Below are positions 18,891-26,090 of a stretch of 64,000 nucleotides of DNA, one piece after another. The position numbers were made by a program, and so were the translations under genes. The DNA is from Mycobacterium sp. 1245805.9. Lineage in GTDB: Bacteria > Actinomycetota > Actinomycetes > Mycobacteriales > Mycobacteriaceae. Each line of letters begins with the position of its first letter. The first letter of the stretch is position 1. The stretch is taken from NCBI RefSeq assembly GCF_001672915.1, contig NZ_LZKR01000077.1:1-64000 (forward strand), in the 5' to 3' direction. The notes beneath the pieces were generated by a model. It was not told the DNA's origin, did no database searches, and saw nothing but the letters and a program-made list of their open reading frames with translations.

Positions 18891-18905
18891 GAGAATAGCA
18901 TTCTC
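18891..18905. promoter_or_regulatory. GAGAAT-type palindrome, copy 3 (perfect)
   Basis: GAGAATAGCATTCTC, a perfect 6-3-6 inverted repeat just upstream of the small-subunit FadE start. It lies between that gene and the downstream end of the nitroreductase gene, so the FadE pair has its own promoter. Confidence 0.65.
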
Positions 18906-18955
18906 CCTGTCGGAAGTAATAATCTCGAAAAGCGGTTACGAGGTGTCCGAAAGCC

Positions 18956-19606
18956 CTACCTGGCACCCAGCATCTGGTCGGCCGGCTCGTCCCACCGATC
19001 GAGGTTGACGAACTCGGAAAGGGGGCGCCGGCGCAGCGGCCCATGCTTGCCCTTGGGCCACCCGACCACGACGTGCCCGGCGACCAACCAGTCCTCGGGT
19101 ATGCCGACGGCCTCCCGCAACAACTGCTCGCCGCCGTACGAAGCCCAGCTGGTGAGGCATGCGCCGAGGCCCTGGGCGCGCGCGGCCAGCAGGAAGTTCT
19201 GCATGGCGGGGAAAATCGACCCGCCCAGCAGCAGCTCGGACGCGGCCGGGAAGTGCTGCTGCGCGAACAAGACCGAGGTGAACTCGCCGGCACGATCGTG
19301 CAATTCGTAGGTCGCGCGGTAGGTGCGGGCGCGTCGGCTGCTGTCGTCGGCGGCGGCCCGGCTCATCCCGTAGACCGGCTCGATCACTTCCAGGGCGTGG
19401 GCGGCCGCCTTGGCCACGACGGCGCGCTGCTCGGGCGAGCGCAGCACGACGAACCGCCAGCCCTGCGCGTTGGCGCCCGACGGAGCCCACCTCGCCGCCT
19501 CGAGGCAGCGCGCCAGCGTCGCGTCGTCGACCGGCTCGTCGGTGAACCGACGGATCGTTCGGGCGGTGGCCATGACCTCCCAGACGTCACTGGTTGCTCC
19601 CGTCAC
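18956..19606 (-). CDS. Nitroreductase-family flavoprotein
   Basis: 216 residues from a GTG behind AAGGGAGC. It has the nitroreductase-fold pattern: ARTIRRFTDEPVDDATL at the start (FMN phosphate contacts), ARWAPSGANAQGWRF (about 38-53), and GLGACLTSW. It should bind FMN and use NAD(P)H. It lies 36 nt behind the LuxC-like reductase on the same strand, so it is probably the last gene of that operon. That placement suggests a flavin or NAD(P)H-linked step together with an acyl/aldehyde reductase, but no substrate is evident. Confidence 0.9.
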   Translation of the reverse strand: MTGATSDVWEVMATARTIRRFTDEPVDDATLARCLEAARWAPSGANAQGWRFVVLRSPEQRAVVAKAAAHALEVIEPVYGMSRAAADDSSRRARTYRATYELHDRAGEFTSVLFAQQHFPAASELLLGGSIFPAMQNFLLAARAQGLGACLTSWASYGGEQLLREAVGIPEDWLVAGHVVVGWPKGKHGPLRRRPLSEFVNLDRWDEPADQMLGAR

Positions 19607-19642
19607 GACCGCTCCCTTCCAGCGTCGACTCCCCGATGCAAC

Positions 19643-21025
19643 CTATGCGATGTCGTCGTCGCCCATCCAATGAACGAACCGCTGCAGCGGGTACATGGCG
19701 TCGTGCGGACTGCCGAGGACGTGCGCGTTGGCCGTTCCCAGGCGACACAGGCGTTGCGCACCGGCGCTGGCCAATCGATCGCGCAGCCGCGCCTTGCGTT
19801 CGTACGGGTACACGCCGATGGTCTGGGTGGCGACGTTGACGTAGCGGACGGCGTCGTCGAGCGAATCGACCGACACGACGTTCGATGTCTTGTTGGTGGG
19901 CTGAAACTCGACGGGCCGATCCGAGAGGATCACCAGGCCGCGGCCGTCGAAACCACCCCAGGTCTCGAGGTCACCCATCGCCTCCATGACTTCGATCTCT
20001 TCCCGCGATTCCGTCGGCAATGGCGGACCCTGCGCCGAGGCGAAGTCCCGGTCCACATTGAGCCGCTCGGCCAGCTTGGCGCAGAGCGATTCAGCTTGGG
20101 TCCCTTGGGCTTCCACGAAGGCATAGCGGCTGGCGAGGCAGGCTTCCTGGTTGAACACCGTGGTGTCCGCGGCCAGTAGCTCGGCAACCTCGGCGATGCG
20201 GTCCTCGGATTCAAACGCCTCGCGCCCGATCATCGAGATCGACGACTTCGGGTCGAAGGAGATCAATTGGATTCCGGGGCCCAGGTATTGGATCACGTTG
20301 GCGATGGCATCGCCACCACCCCAGGCGACGATCCTGTCGAAGTACTGCGGCCGGTAGAGCGTGCGCTCGATCGAGGTGTCTCCACCGGGCCAGTACACCG
20401 CCGACATCGACCGCACCACGGGGTGTTTGGGATCGATCTCCGCCATGGTGCGCAGCACGGCCACGGTCGTGAACGGGTCGCTCGACGGCATTTTGAACAG
20501 GTTGACGGCCTTGACCAGCGCGCCCTGGGCGATCGAGGAGACACAGCCCGACGGGGCGTTGCCCGCCAGCATGTGGACGACGCGCGGCGGGAAGGCCCGG
20601 ACCGCACCCTTGTTGCCGTACGCGTCGATCCGCTCGACCCACCCATCGAGGGCCTCGCGGTTGGTGAAGTTCGAATCGACGATGCTCTCGAGCAGCTGCC
20701 TGTTGAGATAGAACGGCGCCTGACGGTAGAGGTTCTCCACCACGCGCCGCGGCAACGGGTTGGTCGCCGCGATCAGTTCGAGGCATTCCTGCAAGTGGGG
20801 GTTGCGATCCAGCCGCAGTCGTTCGCCCGTTTCGACCAGGAAGTCGATGATCTCGGCGAGCTTGACGTCCAGCAGCGGGGGCAGCTCCGAGCGCGGCAGT
20901 ACCAGAGCGTCGAGATCGATTGCCGGGGTGACGAAATCGGCGCCGAGATCGCGGGAGCGGTGACGAACGGCCTCGCCTTCGACAAGAGCGCCCCGGACGA
21001 AATGCGGCGCCGATAACGTGGTCAT
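19643..21025 (-). CDS. LuxC-like acyl-CoA/acyl-protein reductase
   Basis: 460 residues of the LuxC family (fatty-acid reductase component of the lux fatty-acid reductase complex), related to aldehyde dehydrogenases. The expected nucleophile is Cys296 in FNQEACLASRYAF. The nucleotide-binding part includes HMLAGNAPSGCVSS (about 151-164) and RIVAWGGGDAI (about 231-241). By family knowledge it reduces an acyl thioester with NADPH to a fatty aldehyde. The start overlaps the stop of the LuxE-like gene by 4 nt, so the two are coupled as in lux operons. No luciferase (LuxA/LuxB) is encoded in the window. Confidence 0.88.
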   Translation of the reverse strand: MTTLSAPHFVRGALVEGEAVRHRSRDLGADFVTPAIDLDALVLPRSELPPLLDVKLAEIIDFLVETGERLRLDRNPHLQECLELIAATNPLPRRVVENLYRQAPFYLNRQLLESIVDSNFTNREALDGWVERIDAYGNKGAVRAFPPRVVHMLAGNAPSGCVSSIAQGALVKAVNLFKMPSSDPFTTVAVLRTMAEIDPKHPVVRSMSAVYWPGGDTSIERTLYRPQYFDRIVAWGGGDAIANVIQYLGPGIQLISFDPKSSISMIGREAFESEDRIAEVAELLAADTTVFNQEACLASRYAFVEAQGTQAESLCAKLAERLNVDRDFASAQGPPLPTESREEIEVMEAMGDLETWGGFDGRGLVILSDRPVEFQPTNKTSNVVSVDSLDDAVRYVNVATQTIGVYPYERKARLRDRLASAGAQRLCRLGTANAHVLGSPHDAMYPLQRFVHWMGDDDIA

Positions 21026-22368
21026 GCGACACCGCGCACGTAGGCGTCGATGCTGCCCGCGCAGCTGATCTTGTCACCGCCCGGCAGATCGGCGTAGCGC
21101 GTGATGTCGCGCCCGACGGTCGGACCCTGGTGGCCACATTGGCATTTCGCAAAGCTGACGCTTACCTTGTCCCCGCTGATTACCCCGCCCCAGCGGCCCT
21201 CGATGGAGGCGTCGAAAAACGCTGCCCGAGCTTCGATCTCAGCTGTGTCGGCGGCAAGGATCTGCTCACCGGCGGTGTCCAGCGGCAACATGATCACCCA
21301 CGGGGAAATGTGATAACGCTCCGCATGGCACAGCGGGAAGGTCGCGTTGATCTCCCGCATGCTGTACGCGTGGTACAGCCGCTCCTCGGCGACGTTGAAC
21401 GTCTCGAGGATGTATTCGCGGTAATTGTCCGGCAGCGCAGCGCCTTTGAGGCCGCCGGCAACCATCATCGCGTTGGTCGGGTCGAAGTCCGCCCCGCCAT
21501 GGCCCTTGGCGCGGATGCCGTCGGCGATCTGATAGAGGGTGGCGAACATGCCGGTGGCCAGAAGCGGTACCTCGCGGGCCTCGATCACCGCGTCGATCGC
21601 CTTTTTGGCCGACGTCTCCATGTCGCTCGCTCGCTGCGCGGCGATGCGTTCGAACTCCGCGACTTCATTCGGTCGTGCCGTGCCGTCGGTCAGCTTGCGC
21701 CGCAACGTGATCATGTCCACCATCGACCCGACGGTGATCGGCTCGCCGTCGCCGAACTGATAGGGCACATATCGCCCGGAAAAGCAGTCGACCATGGCCT
21801 GCCGGATCGCATCCTCGCGCGGTGCGGCGAATTGTGGCCCCAGGCCCAGGAACTTGCGGTCCTCGCCGCGGGCGAGGCCCGTTGCCCACAACAGCGCCTC
21901 GATGTTGATCTTCGCCGACAGTTCGATGTCGCCCTCGGTGCACGACAGCATGGCCGGTTTTCCCGTGGTCCCGCTCGAGCAGGAGAGGTAGTGGCCGACG
22001 GTTTCCAGTCGCTTGATCCAGTCGTCGAGTGTGTCAACGCCTGCGATGTCGAGACCCTCCACCGCACGGGTGGACACCGTGGCCAGCCACTTGCCCATGC
22101 GCTCCCAGCGCCCCTCGTTGAGCCAACCTTCCGCGTAGGTCTTGTACGTGGTGTGGGCGAACAGCAGCGGCACCAGGTCATCGACGCGCTTGATCTCTTT
22201 CACCCCAGCCGATTCGGCCCGGTTCGCCAAGAGCGGGATGGCGTCGGCCTGGCCTTGCAGGCGCTCGTTCGCCGCCTCCAGCTGGACCGGCAGCAGATCC
22301 TCGGGGGTGATGTCGAAACAATCCTGGGCCCCGACCAACTGCACGAGGCGCTCAGTTGCTGACGTCAT
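21022..22368 (-). CDS. LuxE-like acyl-protein synthetase
   Basis: 448 residues, start behind AGAGGAG. It belongs to the LuxE/PaaK-related adenylate-forming group. The ATP-binding signature is SCSSGTTGKP (129-138). The C-terminal region has CQCGHQGPTVGRD (409-421), similar to the metal or acyl-accepting Cys region of such enzymes. By family knowledge it activates a fatty acid with ATP and passes the acyl group to LuxC for reduction. It is followed directly by the LuxC-like gene. An 84-bp gap with an AT-rich island separates it from the membrane-protein genes upstream. Confidence 0.82.
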   Translation of the reverse strand: MTSATERLVQLVGAQDCFDITPEDLLPVQLEAANERLQGQADAIPLLANRAESAGVKEIKRVDDLVPLLFAHTTYKTYAEGWLNEGRWERMGKWLATVSTRAVEGLDIAGVDTLDDWIKRLETVGHYLSCSSGTTGKPAMLSCTEGDIELSAKINIEALLWATGLARGEDRKFLGLGPQFAAPREDAIRQAMVDCFSGRYVPYQFGDGEPITVGSMVDMITLRRKLTDGTARPNEVAEFERIAAQRASDMETSAKKAIDAVIEAREVPLLATGMFATLYQIADGIRAKGHGGADFDPTNAMMVAGGLKGAALPDNYREYILETFNVAEERLYHAYSMREINATFPLCHAERYHISPWVIMLPLDTAGEQILAADTAEIEARAAFFDASIEGRWGGVISGDKVSVSFAKCQCGHQGPTVGRDITRYADLPGGDKISCAGSIDAYVRGVA

Positions 22369-22392
22369 CGGTGACTCCTCTTCACCCGGGCA

Positions 22393-22417
22393 TTAAGTAA
22401 ACATGACTGTATATTAA
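22393..22417. promoter_or_regulatory. AT-rich island upstream of the LuxE-like gene
   Basis: A 25-bp segment beginning TTAAGTAAACATG and ending GTATATTAA, with matching TTAA ends and strong AT bias in a GC-rich context, 25-49 nt upstream of the LuxE-like start. It could be a promoter -10 region or an operator. The internal symmetry is weak. Confidence 0.35.
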
Positions 22418-22452
22418 TAGTGCCGGGCCGTCGAGGGCGGGGGGTGGCGCAG

Positions 22453-22902
22453 TCACGGATGCCGCGTCGCCGCGTCATGCTCGGCTTTTTGCCGCGCTAT
22501 CCGTTGATCGTGGATCCGGACCAGCTCGCGGAAGCCGAGGCGCGGGTATTCGGGCACGGGCTGGACTCCCCACCGATCCTTGGCCGTAGTGACCCCAGCC
22601 CCTTCGGGCGCACCGCTGATCGGAGGACCCGGAAACGGGTAGGGATACTGACATTCCAGCGACTCGTTGTTGTAACGCACCTTCATCAGCTCGCTGCAAA
22701 TGTCGCGGAAACCCAGCGTCGGGTATCCATACCAGATCGCCAGGAACGGCAGGGTGAACGAACCCTCGATCACAAGCCCGACCAGGCACACCATGATGCC
22801 GCGCTTGAGCCACTTATGCATTCCGGCCCACTGCTCCGTGGTACCCAGCGGGAGGTCATCGGCCATGGACTCGGACGTATCGTCGGTTTTGCGCCGCTTC
22901 AT
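22453..22902 (-). CDS. Single-pass membrane protein, unknown
   Basis: 149 residues behind AAGGAGAATTCG. The N-terminal 33 residues are hydrophilic, a single membrane helix lies at about 34-58, and a hydrophilic C-terminal domain contains two Cys ([18 protein letters not shown]) and a proline-rich stretch. I do not recognise the family. It lies 10 nt after the 239-residue membrane protein and upstream of the LuxE/LuxC-like pair, so it is probably a membrane partner of that module. Confidence 0.75.
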   Translation of the reverse strand: MKRRKTDDTSESMADDLPLGTTEQWAGMHKWLKRGIMVCLVGLVIEGSFTLPFLAIWYGYPTLGFRDICSELMKVRYNNESLECQYPYPFPGPPISGAPEGAGVTTAKDRWGVQPVPEYPRLGFRELVRIHDQRIARQKAEHDAATRHP

Positions 22903-22912
22903 CGAATTCTCC

Positions 22913-23632
22913 TTATTCCGAGAAGATTTCGCGGTTCACGGTGTGCAGATACGGTATCGCGAAGAACGGCGTGATGTACATGATGTCGTAGATCCACCAG
23001 CCCAGGACCGGGAAAACTACTCCGGCATAACGAACATCGGCGTATACGGTCATGTTCATCACGTAACCGATCCAGATGACGACACCGAACCAACAGGTCA
23101 CCAGCAGCCATTGATAGCCCCAGCGCTTCATCTGCAGGAAGGCAATAGCGGCGGCGATCCGCATCGGAAACACCGTCAGGATGAGCGCGACTTCCCAGCC
23201 CTTCTCCCCCGGCGCGGTCGCGCCACCGATCCACAACTGGTTGTAGTGCCAGAAGTAGCCGGCGTCAAAAGCGTTGCCCCAGGCCGTGTATAGGACGCGG
23301 TAGATCAGCGAGTGGTTGGCAACCATATCGAGGATCCAGCCCTGCAGGTTGAGCCCGGCATCCAGGATGACCAGGTAGCCGATCAAGGTCACCATGAGCG
23401 GCCGCACGGACAGGCCGGCCTTCTGCGCCCGTCGAAGCAACGCCAGCCCGTACAGGAACAGCGGAAGGCCGAAGATGCCGGGTACGTTGGCCCCCATCAG
23501 CAATGCCCCCGCGATAAGCCATTTGTCGGCGCGGCGTTGCGCCAAGCGGCTCTGCTCTAGTTGCTCGTCGAGGGTCACCGCGCCGGAGGTGGGGGATGCA
23601 GCCCTCGAAACGGTTGTCTTCGGCAGTTTCAC
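22913..23632 (-). CDS. Multi-pass membrane protein, unknown
   Basis: 239 residues from the GTG at 23630-23632, preceded by GGAGAAACC; an ATG 30 nt further upstream would run back into the preceding small gene. About five membrane helices are seen (37-66, 79-100, 147-167, 172-196, 203-228). A polar re-entrant stretch with [13 protein letters not shown] (about 125-137) is rich in aromatic residues and contains a His, which could be an active-site or binding loop. I do not recognise the family. It sits in the operon leading to the LuxE/LuxC-like genes. Confidence 0.78.
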   Translation of the reverse strand: MKLPKTTVSRAASPTSGAVTLDEQLEQSRLAQRRADKWLIAGALLMGANVPGIFGLPLFLYGLALLRRAQKAGLSVRPLMVTLIGYLVILDAGLNLQGWILDMVANHSLIYRVLYTAWGNAFDAGYFWHYNQLWIGGATAPGEKGWEVALILTVFPMRIAAAIAFLQMKRWGYQWLLVTCWFGVVIWIGYVMNMTVYADVRYAGVVFPVLGWWIYDIMYITPFFAIPYLHTVNREIFSE

Positions 23633-23640
23633 GGTTTCTC

Positions 23641-23760
23641 CTACCAATTCCTGGTCGCCCACATCGACAGCTGGATGCCGAACATGAGCAGCAGATAGCC
23701 GTAGATGAAGATCTGGAAGACGATCAACGCCCGCCGTCGCTGCCTGTCTCGCTCGTTCAT
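23641..23760 (-). CDS. Small membrane protein, 39 residues
   Basis: Begins MNERDRQRRRALIVFQIF: a basic, Arg-rich N-terminus of 11 residues followed by one hydrophobic helix (about 12-33), ending WATRNW. The start codon overlaps the stop of the 32-residue gene upstream (TGATG), and the stop lies 8 nt before the GTG of the multi-pass protein. The charge pattern predicts the N-terminus in the cytoplasm. It is unrecognised, but the coupling on both sides makes it very likely real. Confidence 0.68.
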   Translation of the reverse strand: MNERDRQRRRALIVFQIFIYGYLLLMFGIQLSMWATRNW

Positions 23761-23858
23761 CAGAACGTTCCGATGCCGCGCATCACGTAGTACCAAAAGC
23801 CCACCAGCGCAGCCGCTCCGCCCCATCCGAGCCCGAGGCGCAATACGTCCTGCCACAT
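23760..23858 (-). CDS. Small membrane protein, 32 residues
   Basis: Begins MWQDVLRLGLGWGG and ends MRGIGTF, with a single hydrophobic helix between (AAALVGFWYYV). It has an excellent ribosome binding site, GGAGG, 8 nt before the ATG, and its TGA overlaps the ATG of the following 39-residue gene. It lies 38 nt after the TetR stop. The tight coupling and ribosome binding site support a real gene in spite of its size; no function is known to me. Confidence 0.65.
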   Translation of the reverse strand: MWQDVLRLGLGWGGAAALVGFWYYVMRGIGTF

Positions 23859-23896
23859 GGTTGAACCTCCAATCGATCGATGGACACCCGGTCGGC

Positions 23897-24511
23897 TTAT
23901 CGCGCCTCGAGACCGTGACGCGTGCTCGCGACAAACTCGTCGATCACGCGGCTGCGGGCGGGTTTGGAGTCATGGTTGGTGACCAGCAGCGCGTAGAACC
24001 CCAACAGGAAGAACAGGGCGCCGTTCTCGGCATTGACTTCTGCCCTCACCATCCCTTGTCGCTGCGCCCGAGCGATCTCCCGGGCGATGAGCGCTACCAG
24101 GGGGTGGTCGGCAGGTTTACCGAATCCAGGCGGGCGGGTCTGGGAAAAGTGCAGCGCCAGAACGTCTCTGAATAGCTTTGGCCCCAACCGGGATTCGCCC
24201 GCCACAACGAGGCGGACCACCTCCGACATGGTCGCCCACAGGTCGGGCCCGGAGGAGACAAAGCGGCCCAAGTCGCCGGCCAGCCGCGTGACCAGATCGC
24301 GTTCGACCTCCTCGAGGACGTGCTCTTTGGTGGGGAAATGAAAGTAGAAGGTCCCACGCGCAACGCCCGCCGTCGAGATGATGGCGCCGATGTCGGCGTC
24401 CGCTACGCCCGAGCGTCTGAACTCGCCCATCGCGGCGTCGTAGACCCGCCGGCGGGTCTCCAGCCGCTGCGCTTCGCGGCCCCTTGGCTTCTCGTTCGCA
24501 TGCGCTGTCAT
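23897..24511 (-). CDS. TetR-family regulator
   Basis: 204 residues. The N-terminal helix-turn-helix reads RRVYDAAMGEFRRSGVADADIGAIISTAGVARGTFYFHFPTKEHVL (about 22-67; only part of this is strictly the HTH), with a ligand-binding domain behind it. It is the first gene of the leftward unit that continues into the two small peptides, the membrane proteins and the LuxE/LuxC-like genes, so it is the probable repressor of that unit. A perfect 12-bp palindrome lies 26 nt upstream of its start. Confidence 0.92.
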   Translation of the reverse strand: MTAHANEKPRGREAQRLETRRRVYDAAMGEFRRSGVADADIGAIISTAGVARGTFYFHFPTKEHVLEEVERDLVTRLAGDLGRFVSSGPDLWATMSEVVRLVVAGESRLGPKLFRDVLALHFSQTRPPGFGKPADHPLVALIAREIARAQRQGMVRAEVNAENGALFFLLGFYALLVTNHDSKPARSRVIDEFVASTRHGLEAR

Positions 24512-24536
24512 CGCCAGCTAGCGTGACCCGAATCAC

Positions 24537-24548
24537 TGACAATTGTCA
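24537..24548. promoter_or_regulatory. Palindrome upstream of TetR gene
   Basis: TGACAATTGTCA, a perfect 12-bp palindrome 26 nt upstream of the TetR start at 24511, with a further TGACAA 3' of it giving overlapping inverted TTGTCA/TGACAA elements. It is likely the operator of that TetR protein, and on the minus strand it contains a TTGACA -35-like sequence. Confidence 0.5.
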
Positions 24549-24572
24549 ATGACAAATTTCAACGAAAATATT

Positions 24573-25313
24573 CTAGGAGCGCGCCCGGCACCGATCCGCC
24601 AGAACCTTGGCCACCAACTTCGGCTCGCTGAACATCACGTCATGGCAAGCGTTCATGCAGATCATCGTGTCGACGCCGCCGAGCGATTCGATCGCCGCGA
24701 GCTGCTGTCGGACCGACAGCGCCCGATCGCGCAGCGTCATGATCCAGGTCCGCGGTACGCCATCGGGCAGGTCGCTGCCATCGGCGGTTTCGAAAATCAC
24801 GTTCGGCGACTCCATGCACAGCCGCGACAGCGTCAGCCTGCGCTGCTCACGCGTCATGCCATTGCAGAACGCGAATCGCGCCAGGGCGACGGGCATCGGG
24901 AACGACCTTCGTTCCATCGTGCGGGCCGACCTCGCCAACGGAGCCAAGGGCCCGCGCAGGGCGTCGACCACCGACTTTCCCTGGGGCGGAACGAACGCCG
25001 CCAGCAGGATCATCTCGCGAACCCGCCCGGCCCCCAGCTTGGCGACGACGCCCGGGACGGTCAGCCCGGCCAGCGAATGCCCAACGACCACAACCTCGCC
25101 GAACCCGGCGGCATCCACGTCGGCGACCGCAGACTTCACCCAGTCCGCGATCGTGACCGTCGACAGGTCCGCCGGCCTACCGGCGCGGCCTGGCAGGTCG
25201 ACCGCGAGTACCCGCAATTCGGGCGCCTGGGCGGCCAACTCTGCGACGGTGAGCTCCCAGCAGTCGGCGGCATGCGCGCCGCCGTGGATCAGGACGAGGC
25301 CGGGCAGTGCCAT
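24573..25313 (-). CDS. Alpha/beta hydrolase
   Basis: 246-residue compact alpha/beta-hydrolase. The oxyanion region is VLIHGGAHAADCW (7-19), the nucleophile is Ser80 in VGHSLAG, and the probable catalytic His is in MNACHDVMFSEP near residue 225. The family includes plant-type methyl-esterases and hydroxynitrile lyases with the same HGG and GHS elements; either an esterase or C-C hydrolase role is possible. It follows a TetR gene by 19 nt and precedes another, so its regulation could be by the upstream one. Confidence 0.9.
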   Translation of the reverse strand: MALPGLVLIHGGAHAADCWELTVAELAAQAPELRVLAVDLPGRAGRPADLSTVTIADWVKSAVADVDAAGFGEVVVVGHSLAGLTVPGVVAKLGAGRVREMILLAAFVPPQGKSVVDALRGPLAPLARSARTMERRSFPMPVALARFAFCNGMTREQRRLTLSRLCMESPNVIFETADGSDLPDGVPRTWIMTLRDRALSVRQQLAAIESLGGVDTMICMNACHDVMFSEPKLVAKVLADRCRARS

Positions 25314-25332
25314 CCGATGATTGTCCGCGAAA

Positions 25333-25965
25333 TCAGTTGCGGCGCAATATGCCGTAAAGGAACAGATCGACCGCGTGTTGCAAGTGTCGCTCCTCTTCCT
25401 CGGCGCTGCGATAGATGCCGAAATCGGCCAGCCGGGCGGGCAGGTGTTCGATCATCGCGATGAAGTGGCCGGCGGTTGACTCGAAATCTCCGACCTCGAT
25501 GGTTCCGGCTTCATGGTGCCGGCGCAGCAAGTCCATCACCTGTCGATGTCGGGGCGACCAGGTCATCGAGTGCGCGCTGACTGCGAACTCCGAGAACCGG
25601 GCCGATTCGTTCATCGCGATCCGCGTCAGGCGCACGATGTCCGGGTCTATCGCCCGCGCGAGCCCGGCGCGGCCGACGGCGACGAGGGATGCGCGCAGGT
25701 CGCCGTCGTCGAGGTCGTAGTCCGCTTCCCGCTCGGTCCGACGCGTGAGCGCCCAGGGAATGACGTCGAGGAAAACGGCGCGCTTGTCGGGATAGCGGGC
25801 ATACAACGTTCGGCGGGTGATGCCGGCCGCTTTGGCGATCGCGTCCATGGTGGCCCCGTCATAGCCGTTCTTGACGAACGTTGCGACGGCGGCCTTGCGG
25901 AGTTTTTGATGCAGCTTCTTGGCTTCCGCCTGCGTAGGCCTTCCGCGCCGGGTCGGTGTCACCAC
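25333..25965 (-). CDS. TetR-family regulator
   Basis: About 210 residues. I chose the GTG at 25963-25965, which gives the usual short TPTRRGRPTQAEA lead. An ATG at 25990-25992 is in frame, but it falls inside a probable operator and would add an uncharged SVYLALV segment. The helix-turn-helix spans GYDGATMDAIAKAAGITRRT and the following RYPDKRAVF. The gene is divergent from the aldehyde dehydrogenase operon at 26091, and the gap holds two head-to-head copies of one motif. It is the likely repressor of that operon, possibly also of the hydrolase behind it. Confidence 0.9.
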   Translation of the reverse strand: MVTPTRRGRPTQAEAKKLHQKLRKAAVATFVKNGYDGATMDAIAKAAGITRRTLYARYPDKRAVFLDVIPWALTRRTEREADYDLDDGDLRASLVAVGRAGLARAIDPDIVRLTRIAMNESARFSEFAVSAHSMTWSPRHRQVMDLLRRHHEAGTIEVGDFESTAGHFIAMIEHLPARLADFGIYRSAEEEERHLQHAVDLFLYGILRRN

Positions 25966-25974
25966 GAGCGCTAA

Positions 25975-26051
25975 ATATACGCTTTTGCGCATATCTGTCT
26001 ATTTGACCAGCCCGGGCCCAACCGGTTGACAGAAATATACAACTGCGTATA
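25975..26051. promoter_or_regulatory. Head-to-head operator pair between TetR and ALDH genes
   Basis: Two inverted copies of one motif face each other: on the minus strand 25999-25975 begins GACAGATATGCG and ends GCGTATAT; on the plus strand 26028-26051 begins GACAGAAATATAC and ends GCGTATA. Each copy also has internal dyad symmetry (TATAC/GTATA). This looks like a double TetR operator controlling both directions. The left copy covers the alternative ATG of the TetR gene. Confidence 0.6.
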
Positions 26052-26090
26052 GATAACCGTGGGTAGGACGCAATCGAGTCAGGGGCCATC

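Noticed and set aside
18956..22368. A bioluminescence (lux) operon
   Set aside because: Only LuxC- and LuxE-like proteins are present; no LuxA, LuxB or recognisable flavin-monooxygenase luciferase, and the nitroreductase is not LuxG.
22903..22926. GAATTCTCC...GAGAAG as another GAGAAT-type operator
   Set aside because: The order of the arms is inverted, the spacing is wrong, and the first half is the ribosome binding site of the 149-residue protein.
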